A DNA stretch of 10,741 nucleotides from Domibacillus sp. (lineage in GTDB: Bacteria; Bacillota; Bacilli; Bacillales; Domibacillaceae), in assembly GCA_031177795.1 (NCBI GenBank), contig JAPSKG010000055.1, forward strand, positions 1 through 10,741. The letters are read 5' to 3'. Both the position numbers and the translations under genes were made by a program. The notes beneath the pieces are model-generated. The model ran no database searches. It saw only the letters and a program-made list of their open reading frames with translations, and was not told the DNA's origin. Each line of letters begins with the position of its first letter. Position 1 is the first letter of the stretch. Positions 1-6,725 of this stretch are shown here, piece by piece.

Positions 1-68
1 ATTCCCAGCGACCCGTCAACAAGCTGGGCTGCCAGTCCGACGAGTGCAAGAATTAAAAAACGTTCCAT
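1..68 (-). CDS. TauE/SafE-family membrane permease, N-terminus only (runs off window)
   Basis: Only the first 22 codons are present: an ATG at 68 opens a frame running off the left edge, reading MERFLILALVGLAAQLVDGS and then LG. This hydrophobic helix ending in AQLVDGSLG is the typical start of TauE/SafE (DUF81) membrane proteins, whose members move sulfite, sulfonates or related anions across the membrane. An AGGAGG ribosome binding site lies 7-8 bases upstream, inside an 18-bp gap after sirC, so it should be the last seen gene of the sulfate operon. Placement suggests transport of a sulfur oxyanion (sulfite export or sulfate uptake); the direction cannot be read from this fragment. The family call rests on a short N-terminus and is therefore moderate. 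Confidence 0.72.
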   Translation of the reverse strand, partial: MERFLILALVGLAAQLVDGSLG

Positions 69-86
69 GTTGGTTCCTCCTGTTGT

Positions 87-707
87 TTACAAATCGGGAT
101 AAGCAGCAAAAAGGGCTTCTTTATACCGCTCCCGCTTTTCCGGGTGTTCAAGGTAAACGGAATCTGCCGCTTTTTGCAGCCATTTTCGTCTTTCAGGGCG
201 GCTGTCGATATGCCGTTTAATGAACTGGCGCATTTCAAATAAAAAATCAAGATAGTCTTCGTATCGTTCATCAAATTCATTTTCAAGCTGGTTTCGAATC
301 CGGGTGGAGAGTGTAGGGCTCGCCCCACTGGTGGAAACGCTGATCATCAGCTTTCCGCGAATTAAAACAGCAGGTATTTGGGCGTTGCCAAGATCATTGT
401 GTTCAGCATGCACAACGAGCTTTCCATGCTTTTTTGCTTGCTCTGCCATTTTGTTATTGGCGTTTTTATCATCGGTGACAAGCATAATAAGAAAAGCGTC
501 TGCGAGATCCGCCCACTCTACTTTTTTTCGGTGGAGCGTCACGTTTCCTTCATCTGCAAGTTGTTCAATAGACGGATGAAATTCCGGGCTAACCACGTGA
601 ACATGAAGCCCGAAGCGAAGAAGGTTTTCAATTTTATGGAACGCAATCGCTCCTCCTCCGGCAATCACTACTTTTTCATCAGCTAAATCAATCATGATGG
701 GAAACAT
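87..707 (-). CDS. sirC: Precorrin-2 dehydrogenase (SirC/YlnF type)
   Basis: NAD-dependent oxidation of precorrin-2 to sirohydrochlorin, the middle step of siroheme synthesis, in the cytoplasm. The 206-aa protein has an N-terminal Rossmann nucleotide-binding motif (GGGAIAFHK, residues 17-25), the VVSPEF strand (about 38-43), LVTDD (76-80), and the family STSGASPTL segment (125-133), followed by a helical C-terminal dimerisation domain. Length fits SirC of B. megaterium rather than the shorter B. subtilis YlnF. It is a single-function enzyme: the methyltransferase and chelatase are the separate upstream genes. I chose the ATG at 707 because GGAGGA sits 6 bases upstream; an in-frame ATG at 725 lies before that site and has no good one of its own. 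The start overlaps the end of sirB by 16 bp, pointing to translational coupling. Confidence 0.93.
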   Translation of the reverse strand: MFPIMIDLADEKVVIAGGGAIAFHKIENLLRFGLHVHVVSPEFHPSIEQLADEGNVTLHRKKVEWADLADAFLIMLVTDDKNANNKMAEQAKKHGKLVVHAEHNDLGNAQIPAVLIRGKLMISVSTSGASPTLSTRIRNQLENEFDERYEDYLDFLFEMRQFIKRHIDSRPERRKWLQKAADSVYLEHPEKRERYKEALFAAYPDL

Positions 708-1441
708 ATCGGCTCCTCCAGGCAAGCTTCTTTTACACGCTCCGCGAGAATTTGGCTAATGATTGGATCGTAGCCAAGATGCTGGCACAAATAAACCTCA
801 CCGGCTGTTTCTACTTTTTTTACAGCCCGTTGCATTTGTTTTGTTAAAACGCCTGTAAAAAGCAAATAAGGTACAACAAACAATTGTTTTGGGTTTTCTG
901 CAGCTGCCTGACGCAAAGCATCTTCAAAAGCAGGCTCACAAGCAGCCATATAACCTAAATACACATTGGATAACTTGGTTTTTTCTTTAAAAAGATGGCG
1001 GATTTCCGCAAAGTCTTCCTTTGTTGCTGGATCACTGCTGCCACGTCCAACAAGCAAAACGGCAGCATCAGAATGTATGGGAGCAGCTTTCTGCATCCGT
1101 TCAACCAGCACTTCTACAATATGATCGTGAACACCCAGCGGCCGACCGTACCGAATAAGAAGGCCTGGATAATGCTGTGCGGCGTTGGCCAGTTCTTCTG
1201 GAATATCTTTTTTTGCATGGCCGGCTGTCAGCAAAAGAAAAGGAATCGCCACAACTTCTGTTGCGCCTTTTTCCACACATGTTTTCAAGCCTTCTTCAAT
1301 TGACGGCTTTGAAAGCTCTAAATAACAAATTTCTTGTATTGGTGCATCAATAAGCGGCATAGTTTCACGAATGAAATCTGCCGCTTGCTGTGCTCCTTCT
1401 TTAATGCGTGTTCCATGGCAAATATAGAGGATCGCTTTCAT
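692..1441 (-). CDS. sirB: Sirohydrochlorin ferrochelatase (SirB/YlnE)
   Basis: Inserts Fe2+ into sirohydrochlorin to give siroheme, the sulfite reductase cofactor. The 249-aa protein is a tandem of two CbiX-like domains. The N-terminal half carries the expected metal and substrate histidines: H9 in ICHGTR and H75 in TAGHAKKDI. In the C-terminal half the matching places read VGRGSSDP (about 130-137) and FTGVLTKQ, so both histidines are lost and this half is probably structural, as expected for two-domain class II chelatases with one active site. An AGGAGGTG ribosome binding site, lying inside the last codons of cobA, precedes the ATG. The gap to cobA is 4 bp and the end overlaps sirC, so this is a tightly coupled cassette. 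CbiX cobaltochelatase activity is possible in principle, but the sulfate operon context favours iron. Confidence 0.93.
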   Translation of the reverse strand: MKAILYICHGTRIKEGAQQAADFIRETMPLIDAPIQEICYLELSKPSIEEGLKTCVEKGATEVVAIPFLLLTAGHAKKDIPEELANAAQHYPGLLIRYGRPLGVHDHIVEVLVERMQKAAPIHSDAAVLLVGRGSSDPATKEDFAEIRHLFKEKTKLSNVYLGYMAACEPAFEDALRQAAAENPKQLFVVPYLLFTGVLTKQMQRAVKKVETAGEVYLCQHLGYDPIISQILAERVKEACLEEPICFPS

Positions 1442-1445
1442 CCTT

Positions 1446-2207
1446 CTACACCTCCTGTGGCGGTTTTTTTTCTTTGAACCACTGAAGCTCCTTGCGCATT
1501 TTCACTACTTCACCAATAACAATCATGCTCGGATTGGTGATGCCTTCTTTTTTTGCCACTTCATAAATGTCTGTAAGTGTGCCGGTTACTGTTTGCTGCT
1601 TTTCTGTTGTTCCCCAGTGAATCAGTGCCGCTGGCGTTTCAGGGGGTTTTCCATGCTTTATCAGCTGTTCTTGAATATAAGGAAGGTTTTTCACACCCAT
1701 ATAGATGGCAATTGTGTCAATTCCTTTTGCAAGTGAAGCCCATTTTAGCTCTTCATCTGCGCCTTCTTTTCGGTGGCCGGTGACGATAGCAAAAGAAGCT
1801 CCATGGTCACGGTGAGTAACGGGAATTCCTGCATAAGCAGGCGCTGCAATACCAGATGTGATGCCTGGAATCACTTCAAACTCAATGCCATTTTGAAGCG
1901 CAAAAGCCGCTTCTTCTCCTCCACGCCCGAAAACATATGGATCGCCGCCTTTTAAACGGACAACCTGTTTTCCTTGTTTTGCGTGTTCCACAAGAATTTC
2001 GTTAATGTTTTCCTGTTGAACAAAGTGGCGGTCGGGAAGCTTTCCGCAGAAAATAAGCTCTGTTCCTTCTTTTGCATAATCCAGAAGTTTCATACTGATT
2101 AAGCGGTCGTATAAAATCACATCCGCTTGCTGTATTGCTTTTAATCCTTTAACCGTAATTAAATCCGGATCACCCGGACCTGCGCCGACAAGCCAAATTT
2201 TGCCCAT
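1446..2207 (-). CDS. cobA: Uroporphyrinogen-III C-methyltransferase (SUMT; YlnD type)
   Basis: SAM-dependent methylation of uroporphyrinogen III at C2 and C7 to precorrin-2, the branch point from heme to siroheme. The 253-aa protein shows the full set of SUMT motifs: VGAGPGDPDLIT near the N-terminus (residues 7-18), YDRL (33-36), RLKGGDPYVFGRGGEE (84-99), PGITSGIAAPAYAGIPVTHR (114-133) and VTGH (142-145). Length is that of a stand-alone SUMT without CysG-type fused domains. The ATG at 2207 is chosen because GGAGGTGG lies just upstream; the in-frame ATG at 2225 precedes this site. It is the first gene of the siroheme block and follows cysC after 129 bp containing a hairpin. The same product could feed cobalamin synthesis, but flanking sirB and sirC make siroheme its role here. 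Confidence 0.95.
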   Translation of the reverse strand: MGKIWLVGAGPGDPDLITVKGLKAIQQADVILYDRLISMKLLDYAKEGTELIFCGKLPDRHFVQQENINEILVEHAKQGKQVVRLKGGDPYVFGRGGEEAAFALQNGIEFEVIPGITSGIAAPAYAGIPVTHRDHGASFAIVTGHRKEGADEELKWASLAKGIDTIAIYMGVKNLPYIQEQLIKHGKPPETPAALIHWGTTEKQQTVTGTLTDIYEVAKKEGITNPSMIVIGEVVKMRKELQWFKEKKPPQEV

Positions 2208-2262
2208 CGTGCCACCTCCGTTCAATGTGCATTCTCTCTATTTTTCTTTTCATACCATTAAA

Positions 2263-2292
2263 TAAGGGGACTGGAAACATCCAGCCCCCTTA
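2263..2292 (-). terminator. Hairpin between cysC and cobA, candidate partial terminator
   Basis: Arms at 2263-2274 and 2281-2292 form a 12-bp stem with a 6-base loop. The single irregular pair is G-U when read as minus-strand RNA but A-C on the plus strand, so the structure is better for leftward transcripts, the direction of the operon. It is followed leftward by a modest T-rich stretch (TTATTTAA), weaker than the two terminators elsewhere in the window. It may attenuate read-through into the siroheme genes or stabilise the 3' end of an upstream mRNA. Confidence 0.6.
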
Positions 2293-2336
2293 CTGAATGT
2301 GCTTGCCTGTTTTGTTGCCAGGATGTCAACTTGTTT

Positions 2337-2936
2337 TTAGAGCCAGTTGTTTTCCTTTAAATACTCAACAAGCTGATTTACGCATTCATCAACCGAATAT
2401 TGATCTGTGTTTAAAACAAGCTCGGGTTTATCCGGTGCTTCGTAAGGAGAAGTAATGCCAGTGAATTCAGGAATTTCGCCTGCACGCGCTTTTTTATACA
2501 ATCCTTTTGGATCGCGCTGCTCACATTTTTCAATTGGACATTCCACATATACTTCAATAAACTCGCCTTGTTCCAAAAGAGCGCGAACCGTATCACGATC
2601 TTCGCGGAAAGGAGAAATAAAAGCAGTAAAAACAAGCTGGCCGCTGTCTACAAACAGCTTTGCAACTTCGCCGATCCGCCGGATGTTTTCTTTTCGTGCT
2701 TCATCTGAGAACCCAAGGTCTTTGTTTAAGCCGTGACGTACGTTGTCGCCGTCCAAAACATAAGTATTAACACCAAGGTCAAACAAGCGGCGTGCTGCCG
2801 CGTTCGCAACGGTTGATTTACCAGAGCCAGACAGCCCGGTAAACCATAAAACCGCGCTGTGGTGGCCACTTTTCTTGCGTCGTTCTTCTTTTGTTAAAGA
2901 CTGTTCATGCCAAACAATGTTTTTATTCTCCGTCAT
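2337..2936 (-). CDS. cysC: Adenylylsulfate (APS) kinase
   Basis: Phosphorylates APS at the 3' hydroxyl with ATP to form PAPS, the second step of sulfate activation. The 199-aa protein has a Walker A P-loop GLSGSGKS (34-41), the LDGDNVRHGLNKDLGF segment (61-76) that binds APS, the R-x-E-N-I-R-R region (81-87) and FISPFREDR (106-114), where S108 matches the serine phosphorylated in some homologues. Length is typical for a stand-alone APS kinase; there is no fused sulfurylase. The ATG at 2936 is preceded by AGAAGGAG, about 9 bases away, and lies 15 bp after the sat stop. Because CysH next door appears to be the iron-sulfur type that can use APS directly, the kinase may be partly dispensable for reduction, yet it keeps APS low and supplies PAPS. 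Confidence 0.96.
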   Translation of the reverse strand: MTENKNIVWHEQSLTKEERRKKSGHHSAVLWFTGLSGSGKSTVANAAARRLFDLGVNTYVLDGDNVRHGLNKDLGFSDEARKENIRRIGEVAKLFVDSGQLVFTAFISPFREDRDTVRALLEQGEFIEVYVECPIEKCEQRDPKGLYKKARAGEIPEFTGITSPYEAPDKPELVLNTDQYSVDECVNQLVEYLKENNWL

Positions 2937-2951
2937 CTTAAAAGCTCCTTC

Positions 2952-4091
2952 TTATGCGTTTGATGTTTCTTTCATGCCGCGGATCAAAACTTCAACCACT
3001 TCTTTGCGGCTGAATTCTGCCGGTGGAATTTCACCTGCACGAAGCATTTCGCGCACTTTTGTACCAGATAAGATAACATGATCTTCTCTGCCATGCGGGC
3101 ATGTTTTTGAAGACGCCATGTTTCCGCACTTTTTACAGAAAAAGCTGTGTTCAAAGAATAAAAGCGTAATGCCAATTTCTTCTGCCGTAAAATTCGAGAA
3201 AATTTCTTGTGCTTCATACGTGCCGTAGTAGTCGCCAACACCTGCATGGTCACGCCCAACAATAAAGTGTGTGCAGCCATAGTTTTTACGGACAAGCGCG
3301 TGGAAAATTGCTTCGCGCGGACCTGCATAGCGCATTGCCGCCGGGAACACAGCTAATTTCACGCGGTCAGCCGGATAGTAATCACGAAGAAGAACTTCAT
3401 AGCTTTCCATGCGGATATCTGCTGGAATGTCATCTGATTTTGTTTCTCCAACAAGCGGATTTAAAAGCAAAGCATCCACGATTTCAAGCGCTGATTTTTG
3501 AATGTACTCATGAGCGCGGTGAACCGGATTGCGCGTTTGGAAGCCAACAATTTTATTCCAGCCGTTTTCTTTGAAAATGCGGCGTGTTTCTGCAGGATCA
3601 AAGTAAAATTCTGCAAACTGCTCACGCTCAATGCGTTTTACAAGAGTAATCGGCCCGCCAAGGTAAATGTGACCGCGGTCATATACTTTTTTCACGCCAG
3701 GATGCGCTTCTTCTGTTGTTTTGTAAACATTTTGAGCTTCAAGCTGTTGGTCTGGCTCGAAAATGTCTGTAATGTTCAAGACGCCGTATACTGTCCCGTT
3801 TTGCTTTAACAAAACAGTGTCTCCTGTTGCATAGCTTGATGCATCTTTTACAGGAAGAGTGATGGGAATACTCCAAACCGTACCGTCAGCAAGACGCATA
3901 TTTGACACAACATTCTCATAATCCTTTTGTGTTAAAAAGCCAGTAAGAGGGCTGAATGCGCCTGTTGCAATTAATTCCAAATCACTTAGGGCTGTTGCAT
4001 CCAATTCCACTTCTTTTGTAATGCCTGTTACATCAAACTCCGGGTTATACAAATTAACTAGTTGGCCTCCATGGGCAGCAATGTTTGTCAT
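2952..4091 (-). CDS. sat: Sulfate adenylyltransferase (ATP sulfurylase)
   Basis: Makes APS and pyrophosphate from ATP and sulfate, the entry step of sulfate assimilation. The 379-aa protein has an N-terminal PUA-like region, then the catalytic domain with QTRNPVHRAHE (185-195), whose R187, N188, H191 and H194 match the known active-site residues, and GRDHAGVG (279-286). A cysteine/histidine cluster, C319-x2-C322 and C331-x-H333, is the zinc site seen in many bacterial ATP sulfurylases. I prefer the ATG at 4091: GGAGGT lies 9 bases upstream. A TTG at 4100 is in frame but sits almost on top of that site. It follows cysH by 63 bp, the place where B. subtilis carries cysP; I see no remnant of a permease in that gap. 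The APS kinase follows 15 bp downstream. Confidence 0.96.
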   Translation of the reverse strand: MTNIAAHGGQLVNLYNPEFDVTGITKEVELDATALSDLELIATGAFSPLTGFLTQKDYENVVSNMRLADGTVWSIPITLPVKDASSYATGDTVLLKQNGTVYGVLNITDIFEPDQQLEAQNVYKTTEEAHPGVKKVYDRGHIYLGGPITLVKRIEREQFAEFYFDPAETRRIFKENGWNKIVGFQTRNPVHRAHEYIQKSALEIVDALLLNPLVGETKSDDIPADIRMESYEVLLRDYYPADRVKLAVFPAAMRYAGPREAIFHALVRKNYGCTHFIVGRDHAGVGDYYGTYEAQEIFSNFTAEEIGITLLFFEHSFFCKKCGNMASSKTCPHGREDHVILSGTKVREMLRAGEIPPAEFSRKEVVEVLIRGMKETSNA

Positions 4092-4154
4092 GAGTTTCAA
4101 ACCTCCGATAATAATTAAATCATATGCAGATACTTGGTTTTTGCTTTTAAAAAT

Positions 4155-4871
4155 TTAATTTGTTGTATGCAAGCCGCATTCTGTTTTGCCAGAACCAGTC
4201 CAGCGTCCAGAACGAAGGTCTTCCATTGAAAAAGCAGGCTTTGTGCACGGCGCGCAGCCAATGCTCGGGTATCCCTGGTCATGCAGTGGGTTATAATCTA
4301 ATTCATGCTTTGTTACATAGCGCCATACTTCTTTCCATGTCCAATGAATAAGCGGGCACACTTTAATTTTTTCAAAGCGTTTATCAAGATTCAGGTAATT
4401 CGTGTTTGCTCTTGTTTCAGACTGCTCGCGACGCAAACCGGAAATCCAGGCTGTTGCCGGTGCAAGAGCTTTTTGCAGCGGTATGATTTTGCGGATTTCG
4501 CAGCATTTATTCGGGTTTGTTTTAAATAAATCTGGCCCAAATTGAGCTGCTTGTTCTTCAATTGTCATTTCCGGCTGTTGAATGCGGATGTTTAATTCCG
4601 GGTACCGTGCTTTTACTTTATCGATTGTCTCATATGTTTCTTTAAAGTGGTAGTTGGTATCTAGAAAAACGATCTCAGCATCTGGTTTTACTTGTGCGAT
4701 TAAATCGATTAAAACAATTCCCTCTATGCCGAAGCTGCAGGCATAAACAAGTTTATCTCCATACGTATCATAGGCCCATCGAAGCGTTTCGAGCGCTCCC
4801 TTTGTTTCCGAATCTTCCGGAAAATCAGGAATTTGCGCTTGCGCATCGTTCCATGATTCAAATGTGATCAT
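4155..4871 (-). CDS. cysH: APS/PAPS reductase (CysH, iron-sulfur type)
   Basis: Thioredoxin-dependent reduction of APS and/or PAPS to sulfite, first gene of the operon. The 238-aa protein has the phosphosulfate-binding loop YACSFGIEG (43-51), LDTNYHF (70-76), a tandem cysteine pair C123-C124 in NKCCEIRK, a CxxC at C206/C209 in GCAPCTKP, and the catalytic cysteine C232 in the C-terminal ECGLH. The CC plus CxxC pattern is that of [4Fe-4S] APS reductases; the B. subtilis homologue with this pattern is known to use both APS and PAPS. I chose the ATG at 4871, preceded by AGGTGG 8 bases away; the in-frame ATG at 4892 lies before that site. The frame is complete and intact. Confidence 0.95.
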   Translation of the reverse strand: MITFESWNDAQAQIPDFPEDSETKGALETLRWAYDTYGDKLVYACSFGIEGIVLIDLIAQVKPDAEIVFLDTNYHFKETYETIDKVKARYPELNIRIQQPEMTIEEQAAQFGPDLFKTNPNKCCEIRKIIPLQKALAPATAWISGLRREQSETRANTNYLNLDKRFEKIKVCPLIHWTWKEVWRYVTKHELDYNPLHDQGYPSIGCAPCTKPAFSMEDLRSGRWTGSGKTECGLHTTN

Positions 4872-4915
4872 TAGTATTTCCACCTCATTCATTGTGTTCT
4901 CTTTATAATGAGTTT

Positions 4916-4943
4916 AGTGTATCAGAATTTCATATAAAGTCAA
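4916..4943 (-). promoter_or_regulatory. SigA-type promoter of the cysH operon
   Basis: On the minus strand, -35 TTGACT (4943-4938), a 16-base spacer, and -10 TACACT (4921-4916) preceded by TGA, giving an extended -10 (TGATACACT). Transcription should begin near 4909, leaving a leader of only about 40 bases before the cysH ATG. A CATTAT a few bases further on is a less likely alternative -10. Confidence 0.7.
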
Positions 4944-4966
4944 TCCTATTTGCTTACTCGGAATTA
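4941..4966. promoter_or_regulatory. Imperfect dyad overlapping the cysH -35, candidate repressor operator
   Basis: The plus strand reads AATCC (4942-4946), 13 bases, then GGAATT (4960-4965), an imperfect inverted repeat centred at 4953 whose left edge overlaps the -35 hexamer of the cysH promoter. The AT-rich flanks and CC...GG half-sites with this spacing recall the binding sites of the Rrf2-family cysteine regulator CymR of Bacillales, which controls sulfur genes. I am recalling that motif from memory and cannot score it; the assignment is an inference. Confidence 0.35.
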
Positions 4967-4976
4967 AAAATTATTT

Positions 4977-4997
4977 TGATATCGTTTTCAAAACGAT
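4977..4997. promoter_or_regulatory. CcpA cre-like site overlapping a 17-bp perfect palindrome
   Basis: The minus strand of 4990-4977 reads TGAAAACGATATCA and matches every defined position of the Gram-positive cre consensus TGWAANCGNTNWCA. Overlapping it, 4981-4997 is ATCGTTTT-C-AAAACGAT, a perfect 8-bp inverted repeat around one base. The site lies upstream of both divergent promoters, roughly 74 bases before the predicted cysH start and 54 before the ABC-F start, positions compatible with activation or with a different regulator. Confidence 0.5.
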
Positions 4998-5002
4998 CGC
5001 TG

Positions 5003-5031
5003 TTCTTTTTTTATCCAGAGGATGATATAAT
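5003..5031 (+). promoter_or_regulatory. Promoter of the ABC-F gene
   Basis: A perfect -10 TATAAT at 5026-5031 with a weak -35 (TTCTTT, 5003-5008) 17 bases upstream. Predicted start near 5038, giving a leader of about 30 bases. I see no upstream peptide or attenuator of the kind found before antibiotic-induced ABC-F genes. Confidence 0.6.
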
Positions 5032-5067
5032 CAGATGCGATGAATTTATATTGGGAGGATTACACAT

Positions 5068-6690
5068 TTGATTACAGTACAAGACGTCAGCCTTCGCTTT
5101 GGCGACAAAAAATTGTTTGAAGATATTAATTTGAAATTTACACCGGGCAACTGCTACGGCCTCATTGGAGCAAACGGAGCGGGAAAATCCACTTTTGTGA
5201 AAATTCTTTCCGGTGATCTTGAGCCTCAAACCGGCCATGTGTCAATGCCGAAAGATGCACGTCTTGCCGTGTTAAAGCAAAACCACTTCGAATATGAAGA
5301 ATTTGGCGTGCTTGAAACGGTTATGATGGGCCATGCCCGTTTATATGAAGTGATGAAAGAAAAAGACGCTATTTATATGAAAGCGGACTTTACCGACGAA
5401 GATGGAATGCGCGCAGCAGAACTAGAAGGCGAGTTTGCTGAAATGAACGGATGGGAAGCCGAATCAGAAGCGGCAATCCTTCTTTCTGGCCTTGGCATTT
5501 CAGAAGCATTGCATGACAAGCAAATGTCCGATTTAGATGGTTCAGATAAAGTAAAAGTTCTTCTTGCCCAGGCCCTTTTTGGCAAACCGGATGTTTTGCT
5601 TCTGGATGAGCCGACCAACCACCTTGACATCGAAGCGATTCGCTGGTTGGAGGAGTTTTTGATTAACTTTGAAAATACCGTTATTGTTGTGTCCCATGAC
5701 CGTCACTTCCTTAATAAAGTATGCACGCACATAGCGGACCTTGACTTTGGAAAAATCCAAATTTACGCCGGGAACTACGACTTCTGGTATGAGTCAAGCC
5801 AGCTTGCCCAAAAGCTTCAATCAGATGCAAACAAGAAAAAAGAAGAAAAAATCAAAGAATTGCAGGCGTTTATTGCCCGCTTTAGTGCTAACGCATCAAA
5901 ATCAAAGCAAGCAACGTCGCGTAAAAAATCTCTTGATAAAATTACGCTAGACGACATTAAACCGTCTTCACGCCGTTATCCGTATGTGCAATTTTCGCCT
6001 GAACGTGAAATTGGCAATGACGTGCTTCGTGTAGATGGCTTGTCTAAAACTATCGATGGCGTAAAAGTATTAAACAATGTAAGCTTTATCATGAACAAAG
6101 ATGATAAAATTGCGCTTGTCGGCTCAAATGAAGCGGCTAAAACAGCGTTGTTTAAAATTTTGGCGGGTGAAATGGAGCCCGATGAAGGCACATTTAAATG
6201 GGGTGTGACAACGTCTCAAGCTTATTTCCCGAAAGACAATTCCGAGTACTTTGAAGGATCGGATTTAACTCTTGTTGAGTGGCTTCGCCAATTTTCACCG
6301 GCGGACGAAAGTGAAAGCTTCCTTCGCGGGTTCCTTGGCCGCATGCTGTTTTCCGGTGAAGAAGCGTTGAAAAAAGCGAGTGTTCTTTCCGGTGGTGAAA
6401 AGGTACGCTGCATGCTGTCCAAAATGATGCTTTCAGGATCAAACATCTTACTTCTGGACGAGCCAACAAACCACTTGGATCTTGAATCGATCACTGCGCT
6501 GAATAACGGGCTGATTAACTTTAAAGGATCGTTAATTTTCGCTTCTCATGACCATCAATTTGTTCAGTCAACAGCAAACCGGATTATCGACCTGACACCA
6601 AATGGCGTTGTTGATAAATCGGTAACGTATGATGAATACCTGGATGATACAGAGCTTCAGAAAAAAGTAAAAGCAATGTACGCATCTTAA
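5068..6690 (+). CDS. ykpA: ABC-F ATPase, YkpA/YbiT group
   Basis: A soluble twin-ATPase protein of the ABC-F class, which acts on ribosomes, with no membrane segments. The 540-aa length equals that of B. subtilis YkpA. Nucleotide domain 1 has Walker A GANGAGKST (34-42), a degenerate signature LDGSDK (156-161), Walker B VLLLDEP (176-182) and H210. A charged interdomain linker (about 240-310, rich in KKK and RKK) corresponds to the P-site tRNA interaction motif. Domain 2 has a degenerate Walker A GSNEAAKT (352-359), a canonical signature LSGGEK (440-445), Walker B ILLLDEP (460-466) and H494. So one composite site looks canonical and the other impaired. The start is TTG at 5068 with GGGAGGAT 7 bases upstream. 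YbiT-type members are considered housekeeping translation factors, not resistance proteins; the exact role of YkpA is unclear. Confidence 0.93.
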   Translation: MITVQDVSLRFGDKKLFEDINLKFTPGNCYGLIGANGAGKSTFVKILSGDLEPQTGHVSMPKDARLAVLKQNHFEYEEFGVLETVMMGHARLYEVMKEKDAIYMKADFTDEDGMRAAELEGEFAEMNGWEAESEAAILLSGLGISEALHDKQMSDLDGSDKVKVLLAQALFGKPDVLLLDEPTNHLDIEAIRWLEEFLINFENTVIVVSHDRHFLNKVCTHIADLDFGKIQIYAGNYDFWYESSQLAQKLQSDANKKKEEKIKELQAFIARFSANASKSKQATSRKKSLDKITLDDIKPSSRRYPYVQFSPEREIGNDVLRVDGLSKTIDGVKVLNNVSFIMNKDDKIALVGSNEAAKTALFKILAGEMEPDEGTFKWGVTTSQAYFPKDNSEYFEGSDLTLVEWLRQFSPADESESFLRGFLGRMLFSGEEALKKASVLSGGEKVRCMLSKMMLSGSNILLLDEPTNHLDLESITALNNGLINFKGSLIFASHDHQFVQSTANRIIDLTPNGVVDKSVTYDEYLDDTELQKKVKAMYAS

Positions 6691-6692
6691 TC

Positions 6693-6725
6693 AAAAACAG
6701 CACCCACAACGGGTGCTGTTTTTTT
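6693..6725. terminator. Bidirectional intrinsic terminator between ykpA and the rsbR-like gene
   Basis: Arms 6697-6705 and 6711-6719 form a 9-bp GC-rich stem (ACAGCACCC/GGGTGCTGT) with a 5-base loop, extended by A/T pairs and followed by seven Ts on the plus strand. On the minus strand the flanking A-run gives a U-tract too. Its right edge touches the stop codon (6726-6724) of the convergent STAS gene, so it should end both transcripts. Confidence 0.93.

Noticed and set aside
87..707. Lack of the N-x-x-D-D segment of CysG/Met8 in the precorrin-2 dehydrogenase, as if an active-site residue were lost
   Set aside because: The Bacillus-type SirC proteins, as far as I recall, share a GN-x-QIPA form at this place, so this is a lineage feature and not damage.
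692..1441. Loss of catalytic histidines in the second CbiX domain of SirB
   Set aside because: Expected for two-domain class II chelatases with a single active site; not a pseudogene sign.
5003..5067. Antibiotic-induced attenuator or leader peptide before the ABC-F gene
   Set aside because: The leader is about 30 bases with no small frame or alternative hairpins, and the protein belongs to the housekeeping YkpA/YbiT type.
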